Source: DASYQD01 sp036005845
GTDB taxonomy: Bacteria > Acidobacteriota > Thermoanaerobaculia > Multivoradales > JAIOJS01
Direction of reading: 5' to 3'
Length of the DNA: 8,210 nucleotides
Assembly: GCA_036005845.1 (NCBI GenBank)
Contig: DASYQD010000074.1
Coordinates: 1-8,210, forward strand
Every line of letters begins with the position of its first letter. Positions within the stretch are counted from its first letter, which is position 1. A program made the position numbers and the translations under genes. The notes below the pieces were generated by a model. It was given only the letters and a program-made list of their open reading frames with translations. It did no database searches and was not told where the DNA came from. Positions 7,482-8,210 of this stretch are shown here, in pieces.

Positions 7482-8210
<729 letters not shown>

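Overview
This window is compact, GC-rich bacterial chromosome (roughly 70% G+C by eye). It carries nine protein-coding genes, two cut by the window edges, with gaps of at most about 50 bases. I see no tRNA, rRNA, CRISPR array, insertion sequence or phage gene. A LolCD-type lipoprotein exporter implies an outer membrane, and a ClpC-type unfoldase beside it is unusual for Proteobacteria. With the base composition this suggests an Acidobacteriota-like diderm. That is inference; no lineage marker is present.

Left block (1-982, minus strand): hpt (hypoxanthine/guanine phosphoribosyltransferase) followed 13 bases later by ridA (imine/enamine deaminase), which leaves the window just before its stop. 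A ~40-base divergent gap separates hpt from the plus-strand genes and holds an AT-rich -10-like element.

Middle block (1023-3469, plus strand): a 528-residue, helix-rich protein of unknown function (two predicted regions joined by an Ala/Gly/Ser/Pro linker), then a trimeric-type purine nucleoside phosphorylase. PNP releases hypoxanthine/guanine from nucleosides and Hpt turns those bases into IMP/GMP, so the unknown gene sits between two consecutive purine-salvage steps.

Right block (3503-8210, plus strand): lysS (class II lysyl-tRNA synthetase), a four-helix membrane protein of unknown function with Leu codon use unlike lysS, a lolC/E-type permease, lolD (GTGA overlap with the permease) and the 5' third or so of clpC. 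The tight spacing suggests one transcript covering translation, envelope lipoprotein release and protein quality control.

Most of the window is ordinary housekeeping. The items that deserve attention are the unknown 528-aa protein, the unknown membrane protein between lysS and the lol genes, and a recurring TAGnnTC element just upstream of four starts. At two of these it lies exactly six bases before a GTG or TTG start with no Shine-Dalgarno, as expected of leaderless transcripts.
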